DNA of 9,641 bases, from NCBI GenBank assembly GCA_947177535.1, contig CAMWUV010000012.1, positions 1-9,641 on the forward strand, given 5' to 3'. The first letter of the stretch is position 1, and each line of letters starts with the position of its first letter. The DNA is from an uncultured Mycoplasma sp. GTDB taxonomy: Bacteria; Bacillota_I; Bacilli_A; Mycoplasmatales; Mycoplasmoidaceae. The position numbers were made by a program, and so were the translations under genes. This document shows, in pieces, positions 7,949 to 9,641 of the stretch. The notes beneath the pieces were generated by a model, which saw nothing but the letters and a program-made list of their open reading frames with translations, was not told where the DNA came from and searched no databases.

Positions 7949-9221
7949 ATGCTTGCATTTCTCTTATTGACTTTGATAATTCTTCTAATTTTAATTGAAT
8001 TCTTTCACCATCTGGTTTAGGTGCATAAATTCAGCATATAATTACTCAAAGAACAAGAAACAAAAGTGAACAAACACTAACCAGTGTAATTCAAACACAA
8101 CATTCAAAAGCTAATTTTGCAGTGTTTGAATTTTGTGGAATAATATTTTCATAAGTTACTTTGTTACTATTATCAAAATTTATTACTGGATTTAAATTTG
8201 GAATTCATGTTGATAATAAAAAAGCGAATATTGACCCAATAATCAAAACAAGAAAAATAACAATACATGCAGATTTTTTATCAAAAGCAAAAAGTTCATT
8301 TTCTGATTTTGATTTTTTTAAAAGTTTATAACACCATATTGAAAAATAAGTAATTGATAAAATGGTAATAATATATGAAAAAATGTCATTTCCTGCCACA
8401 ACTGAAACTAGACCTGGAGAACTAGGAGAACCAAAAAATAGAAGACCATAATAGGGAGATTGTTCAGAAGTAACTACTATTTGTAATAAAAACACTATCA
8501 ATCATAGCAAAGATATAAATACAAGAATGGAAGCTAATATCGTTTTATTTATGATAAAAAATTTTGGTTTAGATTTATATAAATAAAATTCACCACTATC
8601 TATTAAGTTTTTTAATTGCTGATTTGCTGTAATAAGTACTTGTTGTTCTTTTCAAATATCATATGACATATTATTTTGTGATGCAAATCCACCCATAAAT
8701 GGATTAGCAAAACTTTCATTGTTATTATGATTATTAGTATTTGATGATTTTTTAAAAAAATCATTATTAGAAACTTTTTCTGCTTTAAAAGTTTCATTAG
8801 AACTATTTTCTAAAAAACTTTTAACATTTGTTTTATAGGTATTTTTTAAAAAAACATCAAAATATTTTATTACATCTTTTATTTCTTCAGTTTTTTTAAT
8901 TTCTTTAAAATCATTTAAAGAACCTAATTGTCCAACAACTGTAACAAATTGTAAAGAACAATCACTTGATTTATTTAGATCTTTAATGTCAATTAAATCT
9001 AATTTTTTTTTCTTTTTTTTAGAATTGGAGATTTCTTTTTCAATTAAGTTTGGATCAGATAATTTTTTTTCTAAAAATTTTAAAACAGAAATTTGATCAA
9101 TAAAATTTGTTTTAAACAATTCATCTTCTTTCATTAGAGAAACAAAGTTTTTGTTCTCAAGTAATTTTGTTAAAGTATCAAATTGTGTTTCATACAATTT
9201 TTTTAGTTCTTTATAATCCAT
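7947..9221 (-). CDS. Membrane protein of unknown function: soluble N-terminal half plus four predicted TM helices, 424 aa
   Basis: I do not recognise this gene. Under code 4 it is one frame; six TGA codons (for example 8652, 8502 and 8205) would break it under the standard code. Residues 1-150 are charged and helical (MDYKELKKLYETQF, a KKKKKK run near residue 70). Residues 155-188 are Asn/Ser-rich and end in a Gly/Phe-rich NPFMGGFASQNN linker. Four hydrophobic segments follow at about 228-250, 280-300, 317-338 and 374-398, then a charged tail (KPDGERIQLKLEELSKSIREMQA region, 402-424). The ATG at 9221 is chosen because GGAGGTGA (9231-9224) sits directly upstream; an ATG at 9233 overlaps that RBS. 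It overlaps the holA-like stop by 11 bp, implying translational coupling, and ends in a terminator. Two soluble helical ends on a four-helix core could suit a scaffold or signalling role, but nothing shows it. Confidence 0.87.
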
Positions 9222-9641
9222 ACTCACCTCCATTCAGAAGAATTACTTTTAAATACATTGATAATTGTTTGTTTTTACTCAAATAAAGTATATTCAATTT
9301 TAACAAATTATTTAAAAATATATCAATTTCTAAAATGTCTAAATTAAGAATAAGTTTTTTTATTTTTTCTATTTGAAACATTTGCACTGAAAAATCTTCA
9401 CAAATTTTTGAATAACTCTTATTTTTTAAATAATTTAATCTATACAATTTTATAGAAAATAACTGAGAAACTAAAACATTAAAAATTTCCAAAAAATCTA
9501 TTTTTGAAATTTCAAATAAATTTATTTGATTAACTATTTTTTCATAATTTTTACTAAAAAAATTATCTATCAATTCAAAAACATTTTTAATTATATCAAC
9601 ACAAACAATCTGCAGGGAAAGCTGAAGGAAACAACACAGAT
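9211..9641 (-). CDS. holA: Probable DNA polymerase III delta subunit, C-terminal part (cut by window edge)
   Basis: The delta subunit opens the beta clamp within the clamp loader. About 142 residues are visible, ending at TAA 9211-9213. The order of features fits the HolA C-terminal collar domain: NVFELIDNFFSKNYEKIVNQ resembles the 'FxLxDAIxxGDxxKAL' segment. LVSQLFSIKLYRLNYLKNKS then matches 'LARQFRLLYQVKLL...G', SKICEDFSVQMFQIEKIKKL matches the 'IAKxLGVHPYxVKKAL' segment, and the final helices include 'LLKLNILYLSKNK' ('LLEADLxLKxG'). Similarity is by pattern only and the protein is diverged. The last 41 bases, coding a Cys/Leu/Gln-rich stretch, have a foreign composition and may not belong. 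The gene overlaps the next one by 11 bp. Confidence 0.66.
   Translation of the reverse strand, partial: LCCFLQLSLQIVCVDIIKNVFELIDNFFSKNYEKIVNQINLFEISKIDFLEIFNVLVSQLFSIKLYRLNYLKNKSYSKICEDFSVQMFQIEKIKKLILNLDILEIDIFLNNLLKLNILYLSKNKQLSMYLKVILLNGGEYGL
9601..9641. other. Right-edge segment of anomalous base composition
   Basis: By count 17 of 41 bases are G or C (about 41%), far above the surrounding sequence. In the holA frame it gives CTG three times and CAG twice, codons that are rare in the rest of the window. It may be a chimeric read end or contaminant at a contig terminus. Confidence 0.45.

Noticed and set aside
8612..8797. Minus-strand 61-residue frame within the four-helix membrane protein gene
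   Set aside because: It is a shifted frame overlapping the longer, well-started gene and shows only low-complexity Lys/Ile/Leu composition.
9003..9020. Long poly-T tracts (T9 and T8) in a coding region as a possible phase-variation switch
   Set aside because: Such runs occur all over this AT-rich window, including in housekeeping genes, and the frame continues intact through them.

Overview
The window looks like ordinary chromosome from a mollicute (Mycoplasma/Spiroplasma/Entomoplasma-type bacterium). It is extremely AT-rich and densely packed. UGA must be read as tryptophan: I count about 20 in-frame TGA codons against about 5 TGG in the genes here, and several fall where the family has a conserved Trp (WF-GHM of RbgA, PIHWAI of Fmt). 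Under the standard code most genes appear broken; under genetic code 4 each is a single intact frame. The genus cannot be fixed from this sequence.

Layout, with all genes on the minus strand except rpsT. From the right edge: the C-terminal part of a DNA polymerase III delta-like subunit (holA, 9211-9641, cut by the window), overlapping a 424-residue four-helix membrane protein of unknown function (7947-9221) that ends in a terminator. Next comes a FolT-like ECF transporter S component (6946-7869), convergent with rpsT (6676-6915, plus strand) around a shared terminator. A palindromic AT-rich promoter region (6604-6675) separates rpsT from the leftward operon: a lysine-rich membrane-anchored protein (5812-6603), fmt (4895-5851) and lepA (3076-4887), closed by a terminator at 3038-3064. 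A second leftward operon follows: pyrG (1380-3002), rbgA (565-1377) and a dprA/smf-like gene (1-496, cut by the left edge).

The genes serve core information processing. Fmt formylates initiator tRNA, LepA/EF4 and RbgA act on ribosome function and assembly, S20 is part of the 30S subunit, PyrG makes CTP and HolA belongs to the replication clamp loader. A folate importer would supply the one-carbon donor that Fmt needs in an organism unlikely to make folate. No mobile element, CRISPR array, tRNA or rRNA was seen, and no gap without a gene exceeds about 80 bp.

No new multi-gene system is evident. The items most worth a second look are the two unrecognised membrane proteins, a DprA that seems to have lost its central Rossmann motifs, a 40-bp coding overlap at the start of fmt, lost consensus residues in RbgA and PyrG, and about 41 bases at the right edge whose composition does not match the rest and may be an assembly artefact.
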